The notes beneath the pieces are model-generated. The model made no database searches and was not told the origin of the DNA. It saw only the letters and a list, made by a program, of their open reading frames with translations. Position numbers and translations under genes: made by a program. 64,000 nt of DNA from Ceratobasidium sp. AG-K (lineage: Eukaryota > Basidiomycota > Agaricomycetes > Cantharellales > Ceratobasidiaceae), in NCBI GenBank assembly GCA_037039685.1, contig JAWNGF010000006.1, forward strand, positions 2,542,001 to 2,606,000. Direction: 5' to 3'. This document shows, piece after piece, positions 13,975-24,337 of the stretch. Every line of letters starts with the position of its first letter. Within the stretch, counting starts at the first letter, position 1.

Positions 13975-15456
13975 TTACATCCATCGCTCCTCTGCACGTG
14001 GCCTTCGGCTCCTGCCCTGGCTTTGGCCGGGAGCCCCAACGCTAAGACCCGTCTCGAAAGAGTGCACCATCGCAGCGTATTGCTCGTCGGTCGCACGGTG
14101 GGATTGCGTCCTCGATCGTGGTTGGGACTGGGACTGGATTTTTCCGGCCGAGAGGTCGAGCTCGTATGCACCTGAGCGACGCCAACTCTTTCTTCGGTCG
14201 GCTGAATCAGACGGTTTGGAAACTCGCGCAAGGGCCCGTTCGAGGGCGTCCGCCTGGCGTGTCCACAAGGGCTCGTAATGCTTCAGCAGCCAAGGGCCAT
14301 CTGATCGCAAAATGTCGATCTCGGTAAGGCGAGGGTGGAGCAGCAACGGGATAGGTCCGGGCGCCACCGCAGAAGTCGAGGATTCGCCGGTGTATGCCTC
14401 CTCGTCATCCCAATCAGACGCAGCACTTTCCACAGCGCCACGTCGCTTGAGCGTCCGGATCGCCTCGTCGACCTGTTTCAGCACGTCCTCGTTGGCGTCC
14501 TTATATCCCTGTCCCACAATGTAATAGGCGCTCCTAATCTCGTGCAACTTGCGCCCCTTGGTCGAACGCACGTCAAATGCAAAAAGTCGGCGCAGGAGAG
14601 CGAGAATTTCCAAACAGAAGACGTTGGGGTTTGCCGAGGAAACGAGAATCAGGGTACCACCTGGAGCAAGCAGGGACAACGCCACTCGAAGCTGAGCGAA
14701 TGCGAGCAAGGGGCGAGCAGCTCGTTCGACGGGCTGACCCTGGCGTGTGCGATCGTTACATAAGATTGCGCCCGCGATGACAACGTCGCACAGGTTATGA
14801 CCCGGTCGGCTGATTTGAGAGCGTCCACCACGGCGAGAGGGCGAGTCTGGGGGGGTGATTGGGAGCTCGGCGTCGGGGAGAACTCGGGCAGCCAAATCGG
14901 CGGGGGAAGATGTAAGGTCTGAAAAATGGACGGGGAAACGCTGTTGCATGCCGTTCGACCAGCCCTGATAAGTCATAGTATACCCTCCCGGGTGGGTGAC
15001 GCCAACGCCCGTGCATTGGGGAAAAGTAGTGAGGAGATACTGGGCAAACCCGCCCGGCGCACAGCCGAGGTCGGCAAAGCGCCGAACGAACCTCACCGCT
15101 CCGGTGGTCGGGTTGGGGACAAGTAGGCACTCAGGCCCGCCAAGTTCGTCGACCATGTCACTGAAAGCCGTGTGGAACTGATCGCGGAACATGGGCGCGA
15201 GGTTCTGGTCGTCGACGCGAGAGCGCTCACGGTTATGCGCGAATTTTTGGTTGACAATCTCGTTTTCGCCATAGAGACGCTTCATCTGGCGACAGCGCTG
15301 AAAGGCCGACGAGTTGGTGTAAAAGTAGTGGAGGGCAGGCCCCATAGTCCGAGTGTCCTCGAACTCATTCGCGGGTAGCCTAGTGGGGTGAGCGATCCGA
15401 GGGGAGGGCTCATCTAGACTCGCACGTAGGTGTGGGGGAGTGTAGGTAGTGGTCAT
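13975..15456 (-). CDS. FtsJ-like SAM-dependent RNA methyltransferase
   Basis: A single-exon protein of about 493 aa. I chose the ATG at 15456 (MTTTYTPPHLRAS); an in-frame ATG 18 codons upstream adds an extension of no obvious kind. Residues about 127-137 read FADLGCAPGGF, the SAM-binding motif I of RrmJ/FtsJ-type 2'-O-ribose methyltransferases. Later CDVVIAGAILCND occupies the motif IV region and KGRKLHEIRSAYYIVGQGY the C-terminal strand. The usual K-D-K-E tetrad is not plainly conserved, since the motif IV Asp context is altered, so substrate and activity are uncertain. A long Ser/Arg-rich tail (RKSWRRSGAYELD..., QSQGRSRRPRAEE) may bind RNA. Family membership is likely; target RNA unknown. 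Confidence 0.75.
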   Translation of the reverse strand: MTTTYTPPHLRASLDEPSPRIAHPTRLPANEFEDTRTMGPALHYFYTNSSAFQRCRQMKRLYGENEIVNQKFAHNRERSRVDDQNLAPMFRDQFHTAFSDMVDELGGPECLLVPNPTTGAVRFVRRFADLGCAPGGFAQYLLTTFPQCTGVGVTHPGGYTMTYQGWSNGMQQRFPVHFSDLTSSPADLAARVLPDAELPITPPDSPSRRGGRSQISRPGHNLCDVVIAGAILCNDRTRQGQPVERAARPLLAFAQLRVALSLLAPGGTLILVSSANPNVFCLEILALLRRLFAFDVRSTKGRKLHEIRSAYYIVGQGYKDANEDVLKQVDEAIRTLKRRGAVESAASDWDDEEAYTGESSTSAVAPGPIPLLLHPRLTEIDILRSDGPWLLKHYEPLWTRQADALERALARVSKPSDSADRRKSWRRSGAYELDLSAGKIQSQSQPRSRTQSHRATDEQYAAMVHSFETGLSVGAPGQSQGRSRRPRAEERWM

Positions 15457-16180
15457 AGTGAGGCTATGTGACAGTAAAGCCAGAGGATGTCTCACAAACC
15501 TAGGTCTCACAGGCCTTCATATACGCCAGGCCCAAGCGGCGGACCTAGCTTCTGAGCCATTGTACAAATCCCAATCAGTGCCAACAGATCGCAGTGGTCG
15601 TGCGGTTCGATCGTTGCTCCTTGGTCTGTGGGGTCCAACGGAGTCTAATTGAAACAGAAGTCGGTGTCCACCTCTCATCCGGGACGAGGTTGAGGAGACA
15701 ATGAAGTCCCTTGCTCGGTCACGTGGTTCTTCCTTTGTCTTCCCGCAAGCAGCCTCTGCAGGCCGGATCGGGGTCGCTCTCGGTTTATGCATGTGATCAT
15801 GCGGTCCACGATTATGGCTAGTCCAGAGACGCCACACCGCCCGGGAGCGCATACGCTCCACTCCGGGGGCGCCGATGTCGGGCAAGTTGCGCAAGCAGCC
15901 TCCGGCAACTAATTTCGCCCGGAATTCAGCGACGCAAATGAATGCATGCGGTACCAGAGAGAGATGTGATGGCAGTGGCCAAATAATCTATGTCAATTGC
16001 CCCAAACGGCTCGATGTGATGGCCACCTTGATCAGCTGTCGTCAGAACCCAGAACTTTATGATATGTGCCCTGGATAGACAAATTTGGCGTGTATGGCAC
16101 TGTTAAGGCAAACGTTGTTTGGATTTGGCCGCAAATACAATTCACAGTGAGTGCTTGAATGGACATACAGTTCAGTGTAT
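15457..16180. other. Intergenic, no gene seen
   Basis: About 720 bp holding the methyltransferase promoter on the left and the 3' end of the next minus-strand gene on the right. No other signal recognised. Confidence 0.5.
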
Positions 16181-17370
16181 TCATTCCTGAGCCAGATCAC
16201 CTTCTCGCCTCTTGCGCGCCCACTCTTTGGCACGCGCCCGACGTGCAGCTTTCACTTCTTCTATTTCATCGTTTCTTTGGGAGATAGGGGGCAAAGCTTC
16301 TGGGGCATGAGCCACGCCACGCTCAGCTTCCACCTCGCCACCGGAATCGTCGCTATCAGTGGCATATGTTGATAACCCGCCCATCATAGATGCTTTGGGT
16401 TGGTCATCGATGGGCGTATCCCCATCCTTCCGCATCTGTGCCCACGCCCGTTTCCAACGCCCACGAAGAAACGCAAAGCGAGGATTTCCCCCGTGGTTGG
16501 CAAGGATTCGCATTTCAAGTTGGGTAGGATTTGGGGAATCTCGGATATGTGCTGCAGTACGACGCATTAGGTTGGCTTGGGCATCATCAGGCTGGCAACA
16601 ATCGTCCGGAAATGTAAGAACACAATTCGGCTCACGGGGCCTACGACTGAAATAGTCACACACCTCTTCGTCACTGCACCACGATGCTTCCACGGGCTCG
16701 CCTTGGGCCTCGTCTTCTTCAGCAAGAGCACGTAATCGATCCTGCCTCCCTTTCTCCAACATCCTGCGTCGCTTGTCATGATGGTACTCGGTCGCTTCTT
16801 CAGGGGTCAGGAAGAATGTATCCTCCGCGTCTGATGGTATGTCGTCCCAACCTACGTCTGCTAAAGGGTCGCTCGCCACGCGCGATTGAGTACCCCAGGA
16901 GACGTTCGAGGTGGCGATATCTTCTGCCGAGTCGAGTAGTAAGCGGACATCGAATCTATTGAGTAATCCGTCAGTGTTGCGCCTCCCCGAGAGTATACAT
17001 GTAAATGAAAGAAGCGAACCGTTACAATGAGGTCAAATCACTTGCAAACCCCGATTCAGGTTTCAGTTCCACGTCCATATCTCATACTTTGCGCCCGTTG
17101 TTGCCTAGAAGAACTAACGACACACCTATCGAGCCAGATGTCCTGATCACCCCAGGGAATAAGCCCGCTCCTGCTCCCATTCAGGCTATGACTTTCAACA
17201 AGACTAGTCAGATTTGGCCTATCGTGTATAAGTTCTGCCTCGTAAGCTTGGATCCGTAGAGGTCTAGCGTGTAGGGGTACGTCGGCCTCAGACGGAGGAG
17301 AGCCGTTAGGCCTGTAATTCGGCCTACGAGACGGAGAACGAGTACTTCGTTTTCGTTTATTCCCGGACAT
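16181..17370 (-). CDS. SURP (SWAP)-module protein, probable splicing factor
   Basis: Two exons, 17126-17370 and 16181-16955, joined by a GT-AG intron at 16956-17125. The ATG at 17370 gives MSGNKRKRSTRSPSRRP, a basic RS-like start. Across the intron the protein reads DIWLDRFDVRLLLD. The middle contains RRTAAHIRDSPNPTQLEMRI followed by HGGNPRFAFLRGRW, which matches the SURP pattern (a helix, then NPRFxFL). An acidic linker and a basic C-terminal tail (RRARAKEWARKRREG) follow, with the stop at 16181-16183. SURP modules bind SF1-type partners in pre-mRNA splicing, so a nuclear splicing role is inferred. The open frame of exon 2 alone begins with GTG, so the upstream exon is needed. Family assignment is moderate. 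Confidence 0.6.
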
Positions 17371-17924
17371 AAGGGGAACTATCTCAAGTATAGACAAACT
17401 CGCGCAGCGTGCGAGATGCGAACACGAAATGTGTTTGGTTGAAAGAGGAAGAAAATCACGTGAGACAGGCATGTCTCTGCTTCCCTTGTCCTCGATTTCA
17501 AACTAGCCTCCAGCACACCACCGCAGCGATTTACAAAGTCCTGCTCTTTTAGTTGTTCGTCGAGACTTTTGGAGAAATGCATGCCCTTGGTGCATTACTG
17601 GCGCTGTCCCAGTTTGCGGTACTTGCTTTGTGCTCCGATGTCCCCTTTACTCCTAGTTCCGAGACTGGCAATTCCCGAGACAAACTCTGGAGAAATGAAA
17701 CCGACACTTTGATACTTTTCAAACAGTGAGTCGTAGCCACAAATTTGGCGGTTGGATAGCCTAATTAGACTCCGCCCAGATGGCCGGATGTGCGGATCCG
17801 ACGTTTCCTTGCGTTGCGGGGACAGCTGAGCGGCGGAGCGACCGACTTGTAAGTTGATCTAGATTAGGATTTATATCCGACCTAATCAGTCCGGTACTGT
17901 AGCTCTCGCGAGGATCTCCTCGGC
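17371..17924. other. Divergent promoter region
   Basis: About 550 bp between two divergently read genes (starts at 17370 minus and 17925 plus). No gene recognised; probably a shared promoter. Confidence 0.45.
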
Positions 17925-18491
17925 ATGGCCGAGTCGGCTATTTCCCAGCCCATCGTCACTTCGTTGGCGTCATCTTCGCTAGCACTGTTTACCGAGGACC
18001 AGTGTCCACAACTCACCGTCGACCAAATAGTTCACTGGGCCGCCCACCACTCGGGTCGTCGAGTTAATTCGCATGGCGCAAATGTTTTTGATGCGCCCCC
18101 GACGCTAGTCCGGAGCAAGGCTAAGCGAGCGGCGGCGGTAGAGCTATGCCGGGAACTATACCGAGAACGGGTGTACGGGATTAAAATGGGTCCGCCAAGG
18201 GATGCATCGGAATTTCACGGAGAGGACCAACAGTTTATAGGCACAAAGACATTTAGCGTTGACGCTCAACGGGAGTTTTCAGCACAGGTTGCCGAGGCCG
18301 AGGCCGCGCCACATGTGTTCGAGCCGGATGTCAATCCCGCTCTGGACCGGGCGGCAAAACACTCTATCCACGATCTTCGGGCTTTGCTCGACGTATTTGG
18401 CGTTGCTTGGGTTAACGATGAGACGCATGAAGTGTTAACTGAAAGAGCCAAGCTCCATACCATCGTCTGGAGTGGTCACGATGCGAAGTAA
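17925..18491 (+). CDS. Hypothetical protein, 188 aa, intronless
   Basis: A single open frame from ATG 17925 to TAA at 18489-18491. The protein begins MAESAISQPIVTSLASSS and contains LTVDQIVHWAAHHSGRRVNS. I do not recognise a family. No signal peptide or membrane segment is visible; composition is Ala/Glu-rich and probably helical. The frame shows good codon periodicity with no stop in 567 bases, and the AAGTAATTGG end is followed by AT-rich sequence, so it is likely a real gene. It is divergent from the SURP gene and convergent with the carboxylesterase. Confidence 0.6.
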   Translation: MAESAISQPIVTSLASSSLALFTEDQCPQLTVDQIVHWAAHHSGRRVNSHGANVFDAPPTLVRSKAKRAAAVELCRELYRERVYGIKMGPPRDASEFHGEDQQFIGTKTFSVDAQREFSAQVAEAEAAPHVFEPDVNPALDRAAKHSIHDLRALLDVFGVAWVNDETHEVLTERAKLHTIVWSGHDAK

Positions 18492-18808
18492 TTGGCTTTA
18501 TGTCATTACGTCATACAATAGACGCATACATGGCCGAGCAGGAATGAATATAAACAAATAAGCCACATCCAAAGCATGCCGACACTAGGGGCTGATGACC
18601 GGCACAATTTAGGTTTTCTCGCCAAAGATGACTCATAAATACATAAATGAAATCCAAACTGTGACGGGATCAAATAGGCTCAGCCAAGGTACATCACACC
18701 CAGCTCCGAAAGTGGGATTTTGGTATCACAGTTAATGCAGTGGTAGTGGCAAGGTTCAGGCTTAATGATCCTACGAAGCTGATAGTATCCTACAATCCTC
18801 GCCCATAC

Positions 18809-20965
18809 CTACACCCTTGTTTCATTCAGGCTCATCCAAAACCGGCAGCGCTCCAGCTCATCCACCGGAATATTTTCTACAAAGCTCGCAGTACGGTTAC
18901 CGGGTCCGCCCACGTCCTCGCTCATGACCACACGTCGGTTCCCAGCGTAGTTTGGCCACACAGGAGAGTAAGGCTGCTTGAACTTGGAGGGGTTGCTTGA
19001 GCGGGTGAATGAGTTCCAGTATTGAATGATTTCTTTGGCTACTGGAGCCTGTGTGATGTTGAATGGTGTGAAGAAGGGAGTAGTTCCGCTATAACCACGA
19101 GTTCATTAGTTTCGATCACATGCATTTTGTTAGTGACGACACGCACGTTGCGCCGTTGAACAAGTAGTAGACGTCCGACGCATGCATGACACCCTGCCAG
19201 GGGTTCACGGCTAAGGTAACGGCGTTAGGGACATTGAACCTAAATTGATAACAAGAGGTTAGGAGGAGGGGAGTAAATGCCCGTCATAAAGACTCACCTA
19301 AATGCGTACGTATTTTTACGGCCTGATGCAAGGGTCGCGTTGGCCCAGTGTTGATCCCTTCGCGAAAGAACGGTACGTCAGCGATGGTACTTCAACTCGT
19401 ACAGGTGCAACATACATGCACCCAAATATTGTGTCCTGCATGATTGTCCACGCACGATCGTAATTATCCACAAACGGTGATCCGGAGACATTCGCGGCAG
19501 GATACAGTTGCAGAACCTTTTCCAATGTTGCGTTTGTCTGGAGTCAAATAGTTAGCCATCAATGGTCAATAAAACCGGCGGTCGCGTGATTTACCATATG
19601 GCGATATCGCCTCAGGATAGCGGCAACAATATCGGCATCCGTTTTAACGCTGCTCGGACTCCCAGCAAAGTTGCGACCATCGTTGGTCATGTGTCCCGCA
19701 ATGATATCTATTCCAGGATGGAACTTTCTTTGCGCAATGAGGCGAGATGGGAGGTCGGGAAGGAAGCCGTCTGGTCCATCAATAGTTGGCGCAAGGAAAT
19801 TGGTTCGTACGTTGTTGGCGGACTTGATTAGCGTAGAGAGTGGGGCAGCGCGTAGGCAGGCCATAGCTTCAGCGCCTGATGCGGGACACCCAGCGGCGGT
19901 CGTGACATTATCTGCCGCGTTAAACCTCAATGGTTAGAATATAGCGGCATATGTGGAACCAACTTACTGAAGATACCCTCTATTTCGCTGGGAAGGGGCA
20001 ATGGATATAGTCCAATAGACTGAGCAATCGCACGCTTAAATGGCACTGGTTTTTTGCCTCCCCATGCGGTAGCTTGAAGAACGACCGAGGCGCCACCTAT
20101 TGTGACTTGGGCGTAAGTACAATTTCCCTTAGGAATATTGGGTGTCACCAACCTGCGGATTCACCAGCAATCGTGACGTCATCCGGGTCACCTCCAAACT
20201 CGCGAATATGCCGCTTGATCCATAACAGTGCGGCTCGTTGATCCAAGAGTCCAGCATTGGGCGTTCCGTCAGCCCGCACGGCAACGCCGTCCAAGAATCC
20301 AAACAAACTAAGTCGATAATTCTGTTAGGAACAGGTAAATGAAGAAATATCTTCAAAACGTCGAGGAGTTTACCATCGATACCGCTACAACGTTTTGATC
20401 TTGGGCCACCCAGTCGTACATCGGGAATTGAGGGGAGCTCTATAATCGATCTTCAGTTTTTTTTTTCGCCCAGTATGCTGCCCATCGACGACGTACCCCG
20501 AAGAAGAAGCCACCACCATGAATATACACGACAACTGGGAGCTTGGCCCCAGCCTTTGCTGAAGTAGGCTTCCAGATATTCAGGTTTAAGCATTCTAAGA
20601 TACAAAATTAATGCCCATCATAATAGCAAAGAGCTTATTCTCTTACCCTCGACGCCGACGCCTGCTACGGCAGGCTGTTGGACACACGTGGCCCCCCAAG
20701 ATCTCGCATCAGTGACTGTCCTATCCGGGTTTACTCGCTCGTCCAGGTCTTTGGGGGCGCGAAAACGTAGATCTCCAACAGGTTGTTGCACATAAGGAAT
20801 GCCACCGAAAAATGTGACGCTGGAATTAGCCTGCCCCGCTGGAGAAGTTGAGTTGCCTGCATAGGCCGCATAACCAAGGTCGATCACAGGTCCGAGCGGG
20901 GAAGTCAACTTAACAGCGTGGGCCCCCACACCGGCCACCACAAACAACGTAAAGGAGCCCCGCAT
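18809..20965 (-). CDS. Secreted carboxylesterase (type B, alpha/beta hydrolase)
   Basis: A multi-exon type-B carboxylesterase/lipase. The ATG at 20965 opens a signal peptide (MRGSFTLFVVAGVGAHA), followed by FFGGIPYVQQPVGDLRFRAP, the classical N-terminal block. Then come ECLNLNIW and the oxyanion-hole motif VVVYIHGGGFFFG. The nucleophile elbow GDPDDVTIAGESAG lies near 20150-20210, directly followed by an intron. The C-terminal exon ends WMSLNETRV with TAG at 18809-18811. At least seven introns of about 50-60 bases split the gene. It probably cleaves ester bonds of lipids or plant material outside the cell. The catalytic Glu and His were not individually located. Family call secure; substrate unknown. 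Confidence 0.82.
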
Positions 20966-21856
20966 ATCTGAGACGACAGAGTATCAACATCTCCGCTGCG
21001 GTGAATAAATAGTTCGGCAATGGAATAATCGAAGTGGATCCTAAATTTAAAAGAAACATGTTGGCGGGTGATGCGGGCCAGTTTCGGTCCGCCAAAGATG
21101 ATAGGCGTAGTACTAGTAACATGATCCAAAGTACTTAACCTGGTCAGCTGAGACTTCATTGGATATGTTCGTCCGGGCCGCGTCGATCCGCTAGGAAGCA
21201 CAGTTAGGGCTCGCATGTCACGCCTTCCAGTCTTGGCATGAGTTCCGGGAAGGTGCTCCGGGTTGGGAACGAGAAGCTCGATAATAATTATGCTTGTTCA
21301 CGTGGGGATAGGGCGAGGGAAAAGGCTTTTAGACGAAGAGAAAATAGACGAGTGCTAGAAATGCGAGCTCGGGAGATACATGTATGAGGGTGGAGACAGC
21401 TTCGACAGAGTGCCGCTAAATAGTTTGTCTTGGTAGAGAGTTCAAGCCGAGAGTAAGTTGGAAATGACGTGTAACGTAATGATTAGCTAACCTGTATGCG
21501 CGCGAGCGCCGCAGGCGCCGCGCGTGACCGTTTCGCTCGTGCATGTACATGTATGGACCCGGGTGCCTTTATAGGCTCCGGTCCCCCGTTTCTTGCCTCC
21601 TGTCTTCGATACTACCACTAAAAAAGACTGTGTGTTACGACTTGTTATACAACCACGGCGACTACGTCGCCGTCCTGGGTCTATATACATTGTCCGAGTA
21701 GGTCGTAGACCTTACATTTTTTAACATCTTTAAAACACTCAGTGAGCACCCTCACTAAATTTCTACATCACACAACCTTTGTGCAGCGGGTTGGCCTCCG
21801 TCTGCGCCAACCGTTTCTATTCTACATATCGATCGATCTACACATACCTTTACACG
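20966..21856. other. Divergent promoter region, no gene seen
   Basis: About 890 bp upstream of both the carboxylesterase (minus) and the gene starting at 21857 (plus). Several short open frames occur but none has credible structure. Confidence 0.45.
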
Positions 21857-22681
21857 ATGAGCAGGACTCTATGGAATGGTCGTGCATACGACCCCGACCA
21901 ACCTCCACCCCCGCCGAAGCTTCGCAAACGCAAGAATGCGAAGAAGAGCGGTCTGGAAACTGGTGAGTTAGCAGTGTCAAAGAAGTCGGGCGGGCCTACC
22001 TTTGGTTCGCTCCCCCCGAGTGAAAAATTCCCGGATGTGTCTTCAGTCATCGCAGGTACTGGAAGACTGCGCGGCTTCCTCCTCGTTGAAGGCTCGGACG
22101 TTCGCATGAAGATGGCGCCATCTATGTTCCGGGCGATGTACAAGCGTGCACCACCTATCAAGAAACAAGATAAAGCACCTACCGCTTCGACGATGTCGAG
22201 CGATGCCCGCCAACAGACGGATGCCTCAGCTGATCAAGAGCGAGATGCGACGTCCCAGGGTTCTGAGGCTGCCCAACGTGCGCTCGTGCTGAGGGGAGAC
22301 TCTAATGCACTAGCCGCCGTCCGCGCGCCGGCTGCTTATACCAGTGCGCCTATCAGTCCTGTAGGAGACGTCGATGACGGTAGGAATCACTCACCAGATG
22401 ATAGTAACGTGTACCACACTGCCCGTACTAGCCGTGTCCGAGAGGACACAATGACAGATGACAGGAATATAATGTCGTTCGCTCAGTACATGATAGAAGA
22501 GGCTGTAAACGAATCACCTACCCATACTAGACGCTCTAAGCGTCGTAAGACCCGAAGCCGTTCACCGGCGTTGAGTGAACCGAGCAGATCACCCGCTAAG
22601 TCGACTGAGAATGTCAATAGCTGGGAAGAGGAGGTATTGAGGGCTGAACACTCGCCTGAACGAGCAGAGGTAAATCGTTGA
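21857..22681 (+). CDS. Hypothetical basic, Ser/Arg-rich protein (274 aa)
   Basis: Open frame from ATG 21857 (MSRTLWNGRAYDPDQ) to TGA at 22679-22681. The frame extends 26 codons further upstream without an ATG, so this start is chosen. The N terminus has a PPPPPKLRKRKNAKK proline/basic run. The middle is low-complexity and polar, and the C terminus contains THTRRSKRRKTRSRSPAL, a likely nuclear localisation and RS-like segment. No family recognised. It may be a nuclear or nucleolar protein, but nothing in the sequence fixes a function. Confidence 0.55.
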   Translation: MSRTLWNGRAYDPDQPPPPPKLRKRKNAKKSGLETGELAVSKKSGGPTFGSLPPSEKFPDVSSVIAGTGRLRGFLLVEGSDVRMKMAPSMFRAMYKRAPPIKKQDKAPTASTMSSDARQQTDASADQERDATSQGSEAAQRALVLRGDSNALAAVRAPAAYTSAPISPVGDVDDGRNHSPDDSNVYHTARTSRVREDTMTDDRNIMSFAQYMIEEAVNESPTHTRRSKRRKTRSRSPALSEPSRSPAKSTENVNSWEEEVLRAEHSPERAEVNR

Positions 22682-24337
22682 AAAGAGGAGCCTGGTGTAG
22701 ACTGTTGATGAGTGCCGTGTGTTCTTGCGGGTCGAGGTGTGGCGATCGCGAGTGGGCTCGTTGGAAAGGGCGGCACACCATGGTCCAATTGACAAACTCC
22801 AACTCAAGCGGCGCAAGGTCGTTAAGGTTCCTGAGGGTCGAATAAACACGGGTTTGGTATAGGAGAATAATTCGTTGAACCAGGACGCACAAGGCGATAG
22901 TCTGCTATCAGCAGTAATGGCAGGCTGTTCGATGGCGTGAAGTCAGTGTCGGTTAGCATCAGAGAGGGAGCATGGCAGTCCATGAAGCAATGAGCCACAC
23001 CAGGAGAAGAGCACGCTATCCGAGTCGAGCTAGGACCCGTCCTCAAACTGCGCCTCACTTGTTTCTTGATGACGCAAGGTGGGTTCAGGCAGACGGGAAG
23101 GAGCAGAAGTAATAGTTTTTTTCCAGAGAGGGTTCCGGGTGTAAGCTGCCGTATAGTTTTGCACAGGTTATAGTGTTTGGGGCGCTCGCCAGACCCGCCC
23201 CTCAAACATAAACTCTTGAACAAAGGATTGATTACCGAATTAGCGTAGCATGCATACAGTCCCCCAGCCCCCCTACCTGAGCTGATTTAGTTAGAAAATC
23301 TTTGCCTGGAGGGACTTTGGTAGCACTGCGACGTTGTGTAACCAGATTTCTCTGATGATTGGGGGTGATCAGCACCAGCACTCCGATGATCAATTGCTGC
23401 CCACATAAGCATGGCCACCTGACTTGGGCTTGTGTTGTCCTGTGAACCCTCGTCAGCGTAGCTGTTGTCGATCATTGACGACTCAAGCCAAGTCGACTGA
23501 TTCGATCCTACTAATGGAATCGCGTCTCGAATACCTTGGTAAGCTGATGCGTCTCGACCGTCCCTACTGTCGGCCAACCACGCTGGTCGAGGTCGACGAG
23601 GATTAAAAAAGCCAATCAACAAGATTCCGTTAACTACCGCTCATTTGCGCGTCGACTGATGTTAGCCAAACACTCACAGCGGCAGCCCAGCTTATGATGC
23701 TAGGGAAATGCGTCGTAACACTACAGGGAAACGGAATGGAGACACCCCGTGTCAGAAGTGCCAGGTCTATGCACTCCAGCTGTGTGTTTTGGCTATGTAA
23801 ACAAGATTACACTATATTTGTACTTTTGTAGTTATTAGTGCTTAATTTCAGCACCCTGCACGACTATTAAATTTGGTGGCAAGCGCATGCAGCTTCGGTT
23901 GAATTGTCTCACCCTTCTCCCAAACCCGAGCCAGATATAAATCGTGAATTTCACTAGCAGAAACAGGTGTAAGCCTACGTATACACAACGCTGGTCTTGA
24001 AAAACACACTCCTACTCAGCGCAAACTGCAGTGCTAATTGAGGCTCGTAAGGGCTCGTTTACGCAAACGAGCCCTTACTTGCACGTGCGGTTTTCGCTGA
24101 GTAGACTACGAAGTCCACAAAATTTCAATCCTGGAAACGTAGCCACCCAAGCGCCGGCGCACGTCGATCACTTAGGTAATCCGAGAAATGAATGCAGAGA
24201 AGCACTTCCAGACAATCACAGCGTTCTGAATGACGTACGAACATGTGGCTGACGGCTCGTGATGGCCGAGCCTGTCTCGAGCTATCCAAAAGCCACCATC
24301 ACACCTCGCACGTCGCCAACTTGCTAAACGGAAAAAA
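22682..24337. other. Intergenic; possible unrecognised minus-strand exon
   Basis: About 1.65 kb without a confident gene. A minus-strand open stretch at about 23287-23622 (reading GFFNPRRPRPAWLADSRDG) has a coding-like look and a possible upstream exon (SIISWAAA, near 23685-23705), but splice phases did not join cleanly. The imperfect hairpin at 24012-24104 is listed separately. Confidence 0.4.
24012..24104. repeat. Imperfect inverted repeat with perfect 14-bp inner stem
   Basis: The inner arms 24047-24060 (GTAAGGGCTCGTTT) and 24065-24078 are perfect reverse complements around a 4-base loop ACGC. Outer arms 24012-24021 (CTACTCAGCG) and 24095-24104 (CGCTGAGTAG) are also perfect reverse complements, with a partly paired stretch between. 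The whole 93 bp could fold as one long hairpin about 235 bp upstream of the P450 start. Confidence 0.75.
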
